Positions 17,480 to 26,303 of a stretch of 64,000 bases of DNA are shown here, piece after piece. Numbering within the stretch: the stretch's first letter is position 1; every line of letters starts with the position of its first letter. Under the pieces are notes generated by a model. That model had not been told where the DNA came from, ran no database searches, and saw only the letters and a list, made by a program, of their open reading frames with translations. Source of the DNA: Streptomyces clavuligerus. GTDB lineage: Bacteria > Actinomycetota > Actinomycetes > Streptomycetales > Streptomycetaceae. The position numbers and the translations under genes were made by a program. The stretch is taken from NCBI RefSeq assembly GCF_005519465.1, contig NZ_CP027858.1, positions 5,332,001 to 5,396,000 on the forward strand, given 5' to 3'.

Positions 17480-17896
17480 CGCCTGATGCCTGAGCCGGCC
17501 GCCGCGCCCGGGACCCGCGCCCCGGATGCCCGCAGCCCTGAGCCCGGCCGTTCGGCCCGAGCCCCGAGCCCGGTCGTTCGGCCTTCCGGCTGCCTGAGTC
17601 CGGCCGCCGCGCTGGATGTCCCGAGCCCGGCCGCCGTGCCCCGGACGCCCGGAGCCCCGAGCCCGGCCGTCCGGCTGCCTGAGTCCGGCCCCGGGCAGGC
17701 CCGCCCCCCGCCGGAGTCCCGCCCCGGATGCCGGACCGCTTGCCCTCGCCTGAGCCCGGCCCCGGCAGGCCCGCCCACCTGCGGGAGAGCGCCCGCGGGC
17801 TCGGCCCGGCGGTGGGCGCCCGGGCCCGCCCGCAGGGGCCCGGCACCCCGCACCCACGCGGTGGGCGCCCGGCCCGCCCGCGTTCTCCGGGCGGCC
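17453..17896. other. Repeat-rich spacer between Rieske and XRE genes (444 bp)
   Basis: Convergent spacer without a credible gene. Phrases such as GAGTCCGGCC, GAGCCCGGCC and GCCGCCG recur every 20-40 bp in an irregular array (17450-17770), including the exact 31-bp repeat. The last 100 bp contain paired GGTGGGCGCCCG-type words (17811, 17862) that could fold as a terminator for either gene. Confidence 0.55.
17594..17624. repeat. 31-bp direct repeat, copy 2
   Basis: Exact copy of 17449-17479, 145 bp downstream, in the gene-free spacer. Confidence 0.85.
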
Positions 17897-18832
17897 CTAC
17901 TCCCAGTCCCAGTCGATGCCGAGAATCCCCGGCCGTACGCCCTGCTCGACCAGATGGACCGTCCGGTGCCGCCCGCTCAGCGTCAGATCCGTCCGGCCGC
18001 CGCGCGGCGCCCCCGTGGTGGCCTGCGCGAACCGGCGGCACCTGGCCGGCAGCGCCCCCTCGTCGAAGTGGATCTGGAGGACGTACTGCCCGCCCGCGTG
18101 GGTGAAGCCCCGGACGTACTCGGTGCTCGGCCCGCCGGTCCCGTCCTCGAAGCCGTAGCCGAGGACATGGGTCTCCCCGGCGCGCAGCCGGGCGTCGAAC
18201 AGCAGCTCCGCCACCACGAGCCCGGTCTCCCGGTGTCGCCGCACCCGGCCCGTCCGGCAGTTCTCCAGCGCGGTCACCCGTACCCGCTCCGGCTCGCAGC
18301 CCGGGTCGCCGTGGTGGATGGCGACATAGCGGTCGATGCCGTCCCGGTGGGCGCGGACCACCTGCCGGGATTCCCGGCCCAGCAGCTCCCGGCCCGCCCC
18401 GATCCGTATCCGCTCGTGGTGGCCCACCGTGTGCAGCCCGCCGTCCGCCGGGACCTCCAGATCCGCGAGCAGCCGCTCGACCGTCCCCGAGACCTCCATC
18501 AGGAAGCTGTACGCGCGGGAGGCCGGACGGTCCACCTCCCGGCGCCCCGCGCCCCCGTCGCCGGTCCCCAACAGCCGGATCAGCGAGTTCCCGGGCAGTT
18601 CCAGCAGCTCCTCCAGCGCCCGTACGGCCCGGAGCGACTCGGGGCGCTGGGGCCGGCGCGCGCCCTGCTGCCAGTAGCTGAGGCTGGTCACACCGACCGT
18701 GATCCCCCGGTGGGTGAGATGGTGCCGGACCCGTTGGAGCGGCAGCCCGCGCACGGCGATCGCCGTCCGCAGCGCCAGATGGAACGGGCCGGTGTGGAGC
18801 ACCTGTGCCAGATCGGCCTCGGTGTGGTCCAT
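17897..18832 (-). CDS. XRE-type helix-turn-helix transcriptional regulator
   Basis: 311 residues. An N-terminal helix-turn-helix of the Cro/XRE type spans about 17-75 (AIAVRGLPLQRVRHHLTHRG, TSLSYWQQGARRPQRPESL), then a ~230-residue C-terminal domain with no motif I recognise (VGHHERIRIGAGRELLGRE, RYVAIHHGDPG) that may sense a ligand. Start MDHTEADLAQV preferred because GGAGG lies 9 nt upstream; an ATG three codons earlier touches the GGAGG. It diverges from a secreted cysteine protease gene, and the shared spacer has a cluster of GTGAAC/GTTCAC sites, so it probably regulates itself and the protease pair. This architecture is common as a paralogous family in Streptomyces. Confidence 0.75.
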   Translation of the reverse strand: MDHTEADLAQVLHTGPFHLALRTAIAVRGLPLQRVRHHLTHRGITVGVTSLSYWQQGARRPQRPESLRAVRALEELLELPGNSLIRLLGTGDGGAGRREVDRPASRAYSFLMEVSGTVERLLADLEVPADGGLHTVGHHERIRIGAGRELLGRESRQVVRAHRDGIDRYVAIHHGDPGCEPERVRVTALENCRTGRVRRHRETGLVVAELLFDARLRAGETHVLGYGFEDGTGGPSTEYVRGFTHAGGQYVLQIHFDEGALPARCRRFAQATTGAPRGGRTDLTLSGRHRTVHLVEQGVRPGILGIDWDWE

Positions 18833-18868
18833 GGGGATCATCCTCCAGCGGGTCGAACCCTCGTGCAC

Positions 18869-18988
18869 GTGAACGCCGCACGGTCGCGGTGAACGTTCAC
18901 GACGGGGACGGGCCCGCCGGGCGGGGTGGTGCGGACCGCCCTAGGCAGCGCGGGACGGCCAGGTTCACACTCCGGCTGCCGTGTTCAC
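18869..18988. promoter_or_regulatory. Cluster of GTGAAC/GTTCAC sites between divergent genes
   Basis: GTGAAC at 18869-18874 and 18889-18894; the latter is half of the perfect palindrome GTGAACGTTCAC (18889-18900). GTTCAC recurs at 18963-18968 and 18983-18988. Both same-orientation pairs are exactly 20 bp apart, about two helical turns. Likely operators of the adjacent XRE regulator. Confidence 0.55.
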
Positions 18989-19101
18989 AGCTCCGTGTTC
19001 CTCGCATTGAAGCCTGTTGACCTGCTCCCGACAAGGATTGATGCTCAAGCAGCAGCGTCCGGACGCGGTCCTCCACCCCCCATCCCTCAGGGAGGAACGC
19101 G

Positions 19102-19761
19102 ATGCGCAAGACCAGGAGACGGCTCGCCCCAACGGTGGCCGTACTCGCCGCAGCCCTCACACTCCCCTTCTCCGCCACCGCCGCCACCGCCGCCCCGGCG
19201 GACGGCCCCACCGCCCGGCCGTCCCTCTCCCCGGGGACGCCCGCGGCTCACGACGGTTCCGCAGCCGACCGGGGCGCCCTGGCCTGGAAGCGGCTTGACA
19301 TCGCCATGCAAGCCCAGCTCAAGACCAATTGGTGCTGGTCGGCGGCGGGCAACACCATCGCCACCTACTACGGCCGCACGTACTCCCAGAACCAGTTCTG
19401 CAACGCCGCCTTCAACCGGCAGCAGGGCACCGAATGCCCCAACAACCAGGCCACGCTCGGAAATGTGCAGACCGGGCTGCGCTGGGCGGGGATCAGCCCC
19501 GGCTCGTACATCAACAACTGGCTGCGCTACTCCGCCGTGCAGACCGAGATCAACGCCGACCGGCCGGTGGAGACCCGGATCCAGTGGTCGAGCGGCGGCG
19601 GTCACATGCATGTCATCTACGGCTACGACGACGCCAACAGCATGGTCTATTGGGGCGACCCCTGGCAGACCAGCACCCGTTACAACTGGGCCTCCCACGC
19701 CTGGTACGTGAACAACAACTCCTTCTCCTGGACCCACTCGCTCTACCGGATCGGGGCGTGA
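19102..19761 (+). CDS. Secreted papain-like cysteine protease (AvrRpt2/C70-like)
   Basis: 219 residues. Signal peptide MRKTRRRLAP followed by a hydrophobic core and cleavage near TAAP (29-32). The mature domain opens with QAQLKTNWCWSAAGNTIATYY, the catalytic-cysteine block of papain-fold C70/C39-like proteases (Cys78 in NWCW), then GGGHMHVIYGY (catalytic His168, possibly His170) and YWGDPW (Asp186 or the Asn/Asp orienting residue). Extra cysteines at 100 and 112 may form a disulfide. The family includes the plant-pathogen effector AvrRpt2; in Streptomyces the role is not known. GGGAGGAACGCG precedes the ATG. Its stop overlaps the next gene (GTGA), indicating co-translation. Confidence 0.85.
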   Translation: MRKTRRRLAPTVAVLAAALTLPFSATAATAAPADGPTARPSLSPGTPAAHDGSAADRGALAWKRLDIAMQAQLKTNWCWSAAGNTIATYYGRTYSQNQFCNAAFNRQQGTECPNNQATLGNVQTGLRWAGISPGSYINNWLRYSAVQTEINADRPVETRIQWSSGGGHMHVIYGYDDANSMVYWGDPWQTSTRYNWASHAWYVNNNSFSWTHSLYRIGA

Positions 19762-20666
19762 GCGCGATGAAGCGGAACTCCATGGCCTGCGTCGCCGCTC
19801 TCTGCCTCGCGGCCGGAGCGCTCGGCGCCGGTACCGCCGTCGCGGACACCGCGCCCCCGGCCGCCCCCGCGACCGTGCCCGCCCCGTCGGCGGCCGAACT
19901 GGCGGCGGCGCGGGACGCGGCCACGGCGCCCGCGACCCGGGACACGCTCGCCCGCTTCTTCGCCCGCGACGGCAAGTCGGCCCGGTCGGCCGCCGCGCCC
20001 CGCACCGAGGGGAAGAGCGTGCCGGTCCATGTCCTCAGCCCGGATTTCGTCGCCGGGAAGGCGGGCGCGCCCGTGGCCCGTACCGAGGTCGTCGCGACCC
20101 CGGCGGTGGCGTCCGACGGACAGCGGGCGTCGGTGTGGACCGCGCGGCAGGCCGGTGCCTGGCAGGTGGTCAACATAGCCACCGGTGACGACGAGTTCCG
20201 CTACGCCCGGCTCGGCGAGCGCAGACTGCCGGGCGGCACGGTCTTCCGCGAGCCGCAGATCGACGGCTGGTATGTGACCAGGGGGACGAAGGTGCTCCCC
20301 CTCGACGAGGACGCGACCCGCGCCATCGGCGCCCGGGGCACCGGCCTCGACGCGTACCGGGACCGGGTACGGGCCGCCTACGGCGACAAGCTGCCCGGTT
20401 CGGCGTACGCGAAGAAGGGTGTCGCGGGCGGTTACGGCACGGACGGCGCCCCGGCTCCGGCCGTCGGCGGCCCGGTCGCGGGTGCTCCCGCCCCGGGTGC
20501 CGGTGCCCCGGCCGCCGCCGTCCCCGCAGCCGCCGGAAGCACGGCGTCCGGCGAGGGCCGCGACCCCGGCGCGCTGACGGCGGCGTCCGTCGCCTCCGGC
20601 ACCGGGGCCGTCCTCGCCCTGGCCCTGGGCGGACTCCTGGTGACCCGGTTGCGCCGCCGCGCCTGA
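19758..20666 (+). CDS. Membrane-anchored companion protein of the cysteine protease
   Basis: 302 residues from a GTG overlapping the protease stop; an ATG at 19767 is equally possible. An N-terminal signal peptide ([20 protein letters not shown]) is followed by an Ala/Pro stretch, a globular region of about 180 residues ([49 protein letters not shown]), a Gly/Ala/Pro linker (about 225-265) and one C-terminal transmembrane helix ending in RLRRRA, so it should face outward and be membrane-held. I recognise no family. The tight coupling suggests it is the protease's anchor, inhibitor, chaperone or substrate; which one is open. Confidence 0.8.
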   Translation: MSAMKRNSMACVAALCLAAGALGAGTAVADTAPPAAPATVPAPSAAELAAARDAATAPATRDTLARFFARDGKSARSAAAPRTEGKSVPVHVLSPDFVAGKAGAPVARTEVVATPAVASDGQRASVWTARQAGAWQVVNIATGDDEFRYARLGERRLPGGTVFREPQIDGWYVTRGTKVLPLDEDATRAIGARGTGLDAYRDRVRAAYGDKLPGSAYAKKGVAGGYGTDGAPAPAVGGPVAGAPAPGAGAPAAAVPAAAGSTASGEGRDPGALTAASVASGTGAVLALALGGLLVTRLRRRA

Positions 20667-20719
20667 GCCGTACTGCCCCCACAGCGCGGGCCCCGCAGCG
20701 GGGCGTCTGCGGCAGCACA

Positions 20720-20763
20720 CCGGACGCCCGTCTTCCGCCACTCGGCGGAGGGCGGGCGTCCGG
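20720..20763 (+). terminator. Terminator of the protease pair
   Basis: A 20-bp stem (20720-20739 with 20744-20763) with two G-U pairs around the loop ACTC, 54 nt after the companion gene and 28 nt before the uvrC promoter. Confidence 0.85.
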
Positions 20764-20790
20764 CCCGGGGCGGGGGCGGCGGCGACCGGA

Positions 20791-20813
20791 GTGTCAGTCC
20801 CCGCCAGTAGGGT
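20791..20813 (+). promoter_or_regulatory. PafBC/RecA-NDp-type DNA-damage promoter of uvrC
   Basis: GTGTCAGTCCC (20791-20801), six bases, TAGGGT (20808-20813), 7 nt before the uvrC ATG. The -10 is the exact consensus and TGTCAGT is shared with ogt and uvrB. Confidence 0.7.
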
Positions 20814-20820
20814 GGACGAC

Positions 20821-23019
20821 ATGGCAGACCCCTCCAGCTACCGTCCCAGGCCGGGAGAGATCCCCGACTCCCCGGGGGTCTACCGGTTCCGTGACGAGCA
20901 CCGCCGGGTGATCTACGTCGGGAAGGCCAAGAGCCTGCGCCAGCGCCTGGCGAACTACTTCCAGGACCTGGCCGGTATGCACCCGCGCACCGCCACCATG
21001 GTCACCTCGGCCGCCTCGGTCGAGTGGACGGTCGTCGCCACCGAGGTCGAGGCGCTTCAGCTCGAATACTCCTGGATCAAGGAGTACGACCCCCGGTTCA
21101 ACGTCAAGTACCGGGACGACAAGAGCTATCCCTATCTCGCGGTGACGCTGAACGAGGAGTTCCCCCGGGTCCAGGTGATGCGCGGGGCCAAACGCAAGGG
21201 CGTGCGCTACTTCGGCCCCTACGGGCACGCCTGGGCGATCCGGGAGACCGTCGATCTGATGCTCCGGGTCTTCCCGGTGCGCACCTGCTCCGCCGGGGTG
21301 TTCAAGAACCACCGGGCCAAGGGCCGCCCCTGCCTCCTCGGCTACATCGGCAAGTGCTCGGCCCCCTGCGTCGGCCGGGTCACCCCCGAGGAGCACCGCG
21401 AACTCGCCGAGGAGTTCTGCGACTTCATGGCGGGCCGCACCGGCGCCTACATCCGCCGGCTCGAACAGCGGATGGCGGAGGCCGCCGAGGAACTGGAGTA
21501 CGAGCGGGCGGCCCGGCTCCGCGACGACATCACGGCCCTGCGGCGCGCCCTGGAGAAGAGCGCCGTCGTGCTCGCCGACGCCACCGACGCCGATCTGATC
21601 GCCGTCGCCGAGGACGAGCTGGAGGCGGCCGTCCAGATCTTCCACGTCCGGGGCGGCCGGGTGCGCGGCCAGCGGGGCTGGGTCACCGACAAGGTCGAGG
21701 CCGTCGATCTCTCCGGGCTGGTCGAGCACGCCCTCCAGCAGTTGTACGGGGAGGAGAGCGGCGACGCCGTCCCCAAGGAGGTCCTGGTCCCGGCCCTGCC
21801 CGAGGACAGCGGCGCGGTCGGCGAGTGGCTGAGCGGGCGGCGGGGCGCACAGGTCTCGCTGCGGGTGCCCCGGCGCGGGGACAAGAAGGCGCTGATGGAG
21901 ACCGTGCAGCGCAATGCCCAGCAGGCGCTGGCCCTGCACAAGACCAAGCGGGCCAGCGATCTCACCACGCGCTCCCGGGCGCTGGAGGAGATCGCCGAGG
22001 CGCTGGGGCTGGACTCGGCGCCGCTGCGGATCGAGTGCTTCGACATCTCCCACCTCCAGGGCGAGGACGTGGTGGCGTCGATGGTGGTCTTCGAGGACGG
22101 GCTGCCGCGCAAGAGTGAGTACCGCCGCTTCCAGATCAAGGGTTTCCCGGGGCAGGACGACGTCCGCTCCATGCACGAGGTGGTCGGCCGCCGGTTCCGC
22201 CGCTATCTCGCGGAGAAGGACCGGACGGGGGAGTGGATCGGCGCCGACAGCCCCGACACCCCCGGCGGCCCTGACAGCGCGGGCTGCCCCGGCGGCACCG
22301 ACAGCCCCGGCGGCCCTGACAGCACGGGCGGCCCCGGCAGCGCGGGCAGCGCCGAGAGCCAGGGGAGCCCCGGGAGCCGCGGCGGCGCCGGGGCCCCCGG
22401 CCGCCCCGGGACGGCGGAGGCCGGTCACCCGGGAGCCCCCGGGCTCCCCGCAGACCTGGAAGCCGGGCTTCCGGGCCCCGGCGCGGCCGACGACGGCAGG
22501 CCCCGGCGCTTCGCCTACCCGCCCCAGCTCGTCGTGGTCGACGGCGGGGCGCCCCAGGTGGCCGCCGCCCGGCGCGCCCTCGACGAGCTGGGCATCGACG
22601 ATGTCGCCGTGTGCGGGCTGGCCAAGCGGCTGGAGGAGGTCTGGCTGCCCGGCGAGAGCGACCCGGTGGTCCTGCCGCGCGCCAGCGAGGGCCTGTACCT
22701 CCTCCAGCGGGTCCGCGACACGGCCCATGACTTCGCCATCCGCTATCAGCGCTCCAAGCGGACCCACCGCATCCGGACCAGCCCCCTCGATGACGTCCCC
22801 GGCCTCGGCACGGTCCGCAAACAGGCCCTCATCAAGCATTTCGGCTCGGTGAAGCGCCTGCGGCAGGCCACAATCGAGCAGATCTGCGAGGTACCGGGGA
22901 TGGGCCGCAAGACCGCGGAGTCCGTGGCGGCGGCCCTGGCCCGGGCGGCACCGGCCGCTCCTGCCGTGAACACCGCGACAGGAGAGATCATGGAAGAGAA
23001 CGACGGGGGCAGCACATGA
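20821..23019 (+). CDS. uvrC: Excinuclease ABC subunit UvrC
   Basis: 732-residue dual nuclease that cuts 3' and 5' of a lesion held by UvrB. N-terminal GIY-YIG domain ([20 protein letters not shown], about 16-35), cysteine cluster [15 protein letters not shown] (about 171-185), UVR motif for UvrB binding ([13 protein letters not shown], about 225), RNase H-like nuclease ([20 protein letters not shown] with catalytic Asp; VVVDGG) and C-terminal tandem helix-hairpin-helix ([31 protein letters not shown]). A Gly/Ser/Pro-rich insertion of about 90 residues (475-562) interrupts the nuclease domain, making the protein longer than the ~610-residue norm. First gene of the uvrC-rapZ-yvcK-whiA unit; stop overlaps rapZ by 4 bp. 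Confidence 0.97.
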   Translation: MADPSSYRPRPGEIPDSPGVYRFRDEHRRVIYVGKAKSLRQRLANYFQDLAGMHPRTATMVTSAASVEWTVVATEVEALQLEYSWIKEYDPRFNVKYRDDKSYPYLAVTLNEEFPRVQVMRGAKRKGVRYFGPYGHAWAIRETVDLMLRVFPVRTCSAGVFKNHRAKGRPCLLGYIGKCSAPCVGRVTPEEHRELAEEFCDFMAGRTGAYIRRLEQRMAEAAEELEYERAARLRDDITALRRALEKSAVVLADATDADLIAVAEDELEAAVQIFHVRGGRVRGQRGWVTDKVEAVDLSGLVEHALQQLYGEESGDAVPKEVLVPALPEDSGAVGEWLSGRRGAQVSLRVPRRGDKKALMETVQRNAQQALALHKTKRASDLTTRSRALEEIAEALGLDSAPLRIECFDISHLQGEDVVASMVVFEDGLPRKSEYRRFQIKGFPGQDDVRSMHEVVGRRFRRYLAEKDRTGEWIGADSPDTPGGPDSAGCPGGTDSPGGPDSTGGPGSAGSAESQGSPGSRGGAGAPGRPGTAEAGHPGAPGLPADLEAGLPGPGAADDGRPRRFAYPPQLVVVDGGAPQVAAARRALDELGIDDVAVCGLAKRLEEVWLPGESDPVVLPRASEGLYLLQRVRDTAHDFAIRYQRSKRTHRIRTSPLDDVPGLGTVRKQALIKHFGSVKRLRQATIEQICEVPGMGRKTAESVAAALARAAPAAPAVNTATGEIMEENDGGST

Positions 23020-23954
23020 ACGAGTTCGACACAGACGGAGCAGCAGACATGAGTACGGGCAGCACCACCGAGCCCGGCGGAGCCGCGGAGTCGGCCATCC
23101 CCGAGCTGGTGATCATCTCCGGCATGTCCGGCGCGGGCCGCAGCACGGCCGCCAAATGTCTTGAGGACCTCGGCTGGTTCGTGGTCGACAACCTGCCGCC
23201 CGCGCTGATCCCCACCATGGTGGAGCTGGGCGCCCGCTCGCAGGGGAACGTCGCCCGGATCGCCGTGGTCGTGGACGTCCGCGGACGCCGGTTCTTCGAC
23301 AATCTCCGCGAGTCGCTGGCCGACCTCGACGCCAAGCAGGTCACCCGCCGGATCGTCTTCCTGGAGTCCTCCGACGACGCCCTGGTGCGGCGGTTCGAGT
23401 CGGTCCGCCGCCCGCATCCGCTCCAGGGCGACGGGCGGATCGTCGACGGCATCGCCGCCGAGCGCGATCTGCTGCGGGAGCTGCGCGGCGACGCCGACCT
23501 GGTCATCGACACCTCCAGCCTCAACGTCCACGAGCTGCGGGCCAAGATGGACGCGCAGTTCGCGGGGGAGGAGGAGCCCGAGCTGCGGGCCACGGTGATG
23601 TCCTTCGGCTTCAAGTACGGACTGCCCGTCGACGCCGACCTCGTCGTCGACATGCGCTTTCTCCCCAACCCCCACTGGGTGCCGGAGCTGCGCCCGTTCA
23701 GCGGGCTGAACGAAGAGGTGGCGAACTATGTCTTCAACCAGCCCGGGGCCAAGGAGTTCCTGGACCGCTATACGGAGCTGCTCCAGTTGATCGCCGCCGG
23801 TTACCGGCGCGAGGGCAAGCGGTATGTGACCATCGCCGTCGGCTGCACCGGCGGCAAGCACCGCTCCGTGGCCACCTCCGAGCGGCTGGCCGCACGGCTG
23901 GCGTCGGCGGGCGTCGAGACCGTCGTCGTCCACCGGGACATGGGGCGCGAGTGA
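23016..23954 (+). CDS. rapZ: RapZ-family nucleotide-binding protein
   Basis: 312 residues. N-terminal P-loop region GMSGAGRST (36-44), then [12 protein letters not shown] (51-62), and the characteristic C-terminal domain with [23 protein letters not shown] and [10 protein letters not shown] (about 272-281). In E. coli RapZ senses glucosamine-6-phosphate and hands the small RNA GlmZ to RNase E; in Gram-positives the role is less clear and no GlmZ is known. The Walker A lysine is Arg42. The first ~28 residues are a disordered Ser/Thr/Gly leader; the ATG is fixed by the ATGA overlap with uvrC. It overlaps yvcK by 4 bp. Confidence 0.93.
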   Translation: MNEFDTDGAADMSTGSTTEPGGAAESAIPELVIISGMSGAGRSTAAKCLEDLGWFVVDNLPPALIPTMVELGARSQGNVARIAVVVDVRGRRFFDNLRESLADLDAKQVTRRIVFLESSDDALVRRFESVRRPHPLQGDGRIVDGIAAERDLLRELRGDADLVIDTSSLNVHELRAKMDAQFAGEEEPELRATVMSFGFKYGLPVDADLVVDMRFLPNPHWVPELRPFSGLNEEVANYVFNQPGAKEFLDRYTELLQLIAAGYRREGKRYVTIAVGCTGGKHRSVATSERLAARLASAGVETVVVHRDMGRE

Positions 23955-24985
23955 CGACTCGCTCCCTGCGGCTGCGCCGTCTGCGCAGGTCCGCGCTGAC
24001 CCCGCTGAGCCGCCGGGGCGGTGCCCAGCCCAAGGTGGTCGCCCTCGGCGGCGGCCGGGGGCTCTCCGCCTCCCTGGCGGCGCTCCGCCGGATCACCGGT
24101 GACCTCACCGCCGTCGTCACCGTCGCCGACGACGGCGGCTCCAGCGGCCGTCTCCGCAAGGAACTGGGCGTACTGCCCCCCGGCGATCTGCGCAAGGCGC
24201 TCGCCGCGCTCTGCGGGGACGACGACTGGGGCCAGACCTGGGCGCGGGTGATCCAGCACCGCTTCCAGTCCCACGGCGAGCTGCATGAGCACGCCGTCGG
24301 CAATCTGCTGATCGTGGCCCTGTGGGAGCAGCTCGGCGACCATGTCCAGGCCCTGGACCTGGTGGGCAGGCTGCTCGGCGCCCAGGGCCGGGTGCTGCCG
24401 ATGTCGGCGGTGCCGCTGGAGCTCCAGGCGCTGGTCCGGGGGCACGACCCGGCCCGCCCCGACGACGTGGACACCGTCCGGGGGCAGGCGACCGTGGCCC
24501 TGACTCCCGGCGAGGTGCAGTCGGTCCATCTGGTGCCGAACGACCCTCCGGCGGTGCCGGAGGCGGTCGCCGCGGTGCTTGACGCCGACTGGGTGGTTCT
24601 CGGGCCCGGCTCCTGGTTCTCCTCGGTCATGCCGCATCTGCTGGTGCCCGAACTGCTGGACGCACTGGTGAAGACCAAGGCCCGGCGGGTGCTCTCGCTG
24701 AATCTCGCGCCGCAGCCCGGTGAGACAGAAGGTTTTTCCCCGCAGCGTCATGTGGAGGTTTTGGGACGACACGCGCCTAAACTCGCCCTGGACGTGGTGC
24801 TCGCCGACGAGGCTGCCGTGCCCGACCGCGACTGCCTCGCCGACGCCGCACGACACCTGGGCGCGGCGGTCGAGCTGGCCCCCGTGGCCTCGCCCGACAG
24901 CGCCGCCAAGCATGATCCGGAGCTGTTGGCCGCCGCGTACGACCGTATTTTTCGGATGCATGGAAGGATCGGCCCATGGCGATGA
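23951..24985 (+). CDS. yvcK: YvcK/CofD-like UDP-sugar-binding protein (gluconeogenesis factor)
   Basis: 344 residues of the CofD/YvcK fold: glycine-rich nucleotide site [19 protein letters not shown] (about 24-42), [17 protein letters not shown] (about 57-73), the [11 protein letters not shown] helix and [18 protein letters not shown] near 217. Bacillus YvcK binds UDP-GlcNAc-type sugars and is needed for growth on gluconeogenic carbon and for normal cell wall; the mycobacterial orthologue CuvA localises to growth sites. Starts at GTG overlapping the rapZ stop (GTGA) and overlaps whiA by 10 bp, so the unit is translationally coupled. The rapZ-yvcK-whiA trio is conserved across Gram-positives. 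Confidence 0.93.
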   Translation: MTTRSLRLRRLRRSALTPLSRRGGAQPKVVALGGGRGLSASLAALRRITGDLTAVVTVADDGGSSGRLRKELGVLPPGDLRKALAALCGDDDWGQTWARVIQHRFQSHGELHEHAVGNLLIVALWEQLGDHVQALDLVGRLLGAQGRVLPMSAVPLELQALVRGHDPARPDDVDTVRGQATVALTPGEVQSVHLVPNDPPAVPEAVAAVLDADWVVLGPGSWFSSVMPHLLVPELLDALVKTKARRVLSLNLAPQPGETEGFSPQRHVEVLGRHAPKLALDVVLADEAAVPDRDCLADAARHLGAAVELAPVASPDSAAKHDPELLAAAYDRIFRMHGRIGPWR

Positions 24986-25965
24986 CGGCAGCGGTGAAGG
25001 ATGAGATCTCCCGGCTTCCCGTCACCCGGACCTGCTGCAGGAAGGCGGAGGTCTCGGCGATCCTGCGGTTCGCGGGCGGACTGCACCTGGTGAGCGGTCG
25101 GATCGTGATCGAGGCGGAGCTGGACACCGGCATCGCCGCCCGGCGGCTGAAGCGGGACATCCTGGAGATCTTCGGCCATACGTCCGAGCTGATGGTCATG
25201 GCGCCCGGCGGGCTGCGCCGGGGCTCGCGCTATGTGGTCCGCGTGGTCGCGGGCGGTGACCAGCTCGCCCGGCAGACCGGTCTGGTCGACGGCAGGGGCC
25301 GCCCGATCCGGGGGCTGCCCCCGCAGGTCGTCTCCGGGGCCACCTGTGACGCGGAGGCCGCCTGGCGCGGCGCCTTCCTCGCCCACGGCTCGCTGACCGA
25401 GCCGGGCCGCTCCTCCTCCCTGGAGGTCACCTGCCCCGGCCCCGAGGCGGCGCTCGCCCTGGTGGGCGCGGCCCGCAGACTCTCCATCGCGGCCAAGGCA
25501 CGGGAGGTCCGCGGGGTGGACCGGGTCGTGGTGCGCGACGGCGACGCCATCGGCGCGCTGCTGACCCGGCTCGGGGCCCATGAGTCGGTGCTGGCCTGGG
25601 AGGAGCGCCGGATGCGGCGCGAGGTCCGGGCCACGGCGAACCGGCTGGCCAACTTCGACGACGCGAATCTGCGCCGGTCCGCACGGGCGGCGGTGGCCGC
25701 CGGGGCCCGGGTGCAGCGGGCGCTGGAGATCCTCGGCGAGGAGGTGCCGGAGCATCTGGCGGCTGCGGGGCGGCTGCGGATGGAGCACAAGCAGGCGTCG
25801 CTGGAGGAGCTGGGCGCGCTGGCCGATCCGCCGCTGACGAAGGACGCCGTCGCGGGCCGTATCCGGCGGCTGCTCGCCATGGCGGACAAGCGGGCACAGG
25901 ATCTGGGCATCCCGGGCACCGAGTCCAACCTCACGGAGGAGATGGCCGACGGCCTCGCCGTCTGA
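24976..25965 (+). CDS. whiA: Sporulation/division transcription factor WhiA
   Basis: 329 residues. N-terminal LAGLIDADG-like domain ([21 protein letters not shown] ... [11 protein letters not shown]) split from a C-terminal helix-turn-helix (about 240-320, [31 protein letters not shown]). The endonuclease fold is catalytically dead in this family. In Streptomyces WhiA works with WhiB to stop aerial hyphal growth and start sporulation septation (ftsZ, ftsW, ftsK targets). The frame overlaps yvcK by 10 bp, and an internal promoter inside yvcK is possible, as known from S. coelicolor. Length and context are exactly those of the orthologue. Confidence 0.97.
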   Translation: MAMTAAVKDEISRLPVTRTCCRKAEVSAILRFAGGLHLVSGRIVIEAELDTGIAARRLKRDILEIFGHTSELMVMAPGGLRRGSRYVVRVVAGGDQLARQTGLVDGRGRPIRGLPPQVVSGATCDAEAAWRGAFLAHGSLTEPGRSSSLEVTCPGPEAALALVGAARRLSIAAKAREVRGVDRVVVRDGDAIGALLTRLGAHESVLAWEERRMRREVRATANRLANFDDANLRRSARAAVAAGARVQRALEILGEEVPEHLAAAGRLRMEHKQASLEELGALADPPLTKDAVAGRIRRLLAMADKRAQDLGIPGTESNLTEEMADGLAV

Positions 25966-26303
25966 GCCCTGAGCCCCGCCCCCGCGCCGACGACGGCGCC
26001 CCCGCCCGGACGACCCCCGCCCGGCCGGGGCACGCCCCGCCCGTCCGTCCCGCCCTTCCTGTCCGTCCCGCTCCGCCGGGGCACGCCCCCGCCCCGCCCG
26101 GACGGCCCCCGCCCCCAGGTCCCCCGGGCCGCCCTCCGCCGGGTGCTCCGCCGCCCGGCGGACTCCCGCCATCGGACTCCCCGATGAGGCCGCGTTTGTT
26201 CTTGACGCGGCCGGGGGCGCTGATGAGTCTGGCGTCTGTCCACTGTCCCGGCGGACACAGCGGGCGTCGGCGGGCGTCGGCGCCGACAGACGCAGGGGGG
26301 TAC
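25966..26303 (+). other. Low-complexity spacer between whiA and the carboxypeptidase gene (338 bp)
   Basis: The first 200 bp are C-rich low-complexity DNA with two copies of CCGGGGCACGCCCC (about 26026 and 26079). A hairpin lies at 26188-26212. Around it TTGTTCTTGACG gives a -35-like TTGACG at 26202, which may start the carboxypeptidase mRNA about 100 nt upstream of its ATG. No gene seen. Confidence 0.45.
26188..26212 (+). terminator. Candidate hairpin after whiA
   Basis: GGCCGCG (26188-26194) pairs with CGCGGCC (26206-26212) around an 11-nt T-rich loop. It may end the uvrC-whiA transcript, though it is 220 nt beyond the whiA stop. Confidence 0.35.

Noticed and set aside
16037-17857. Extension of the sugar kinase frame to 936 residues
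   Set aside because: The extra ~600 residues are Arg/Pro/Gly-rich translation of repeat spacer and run opposite the Rieske gene.
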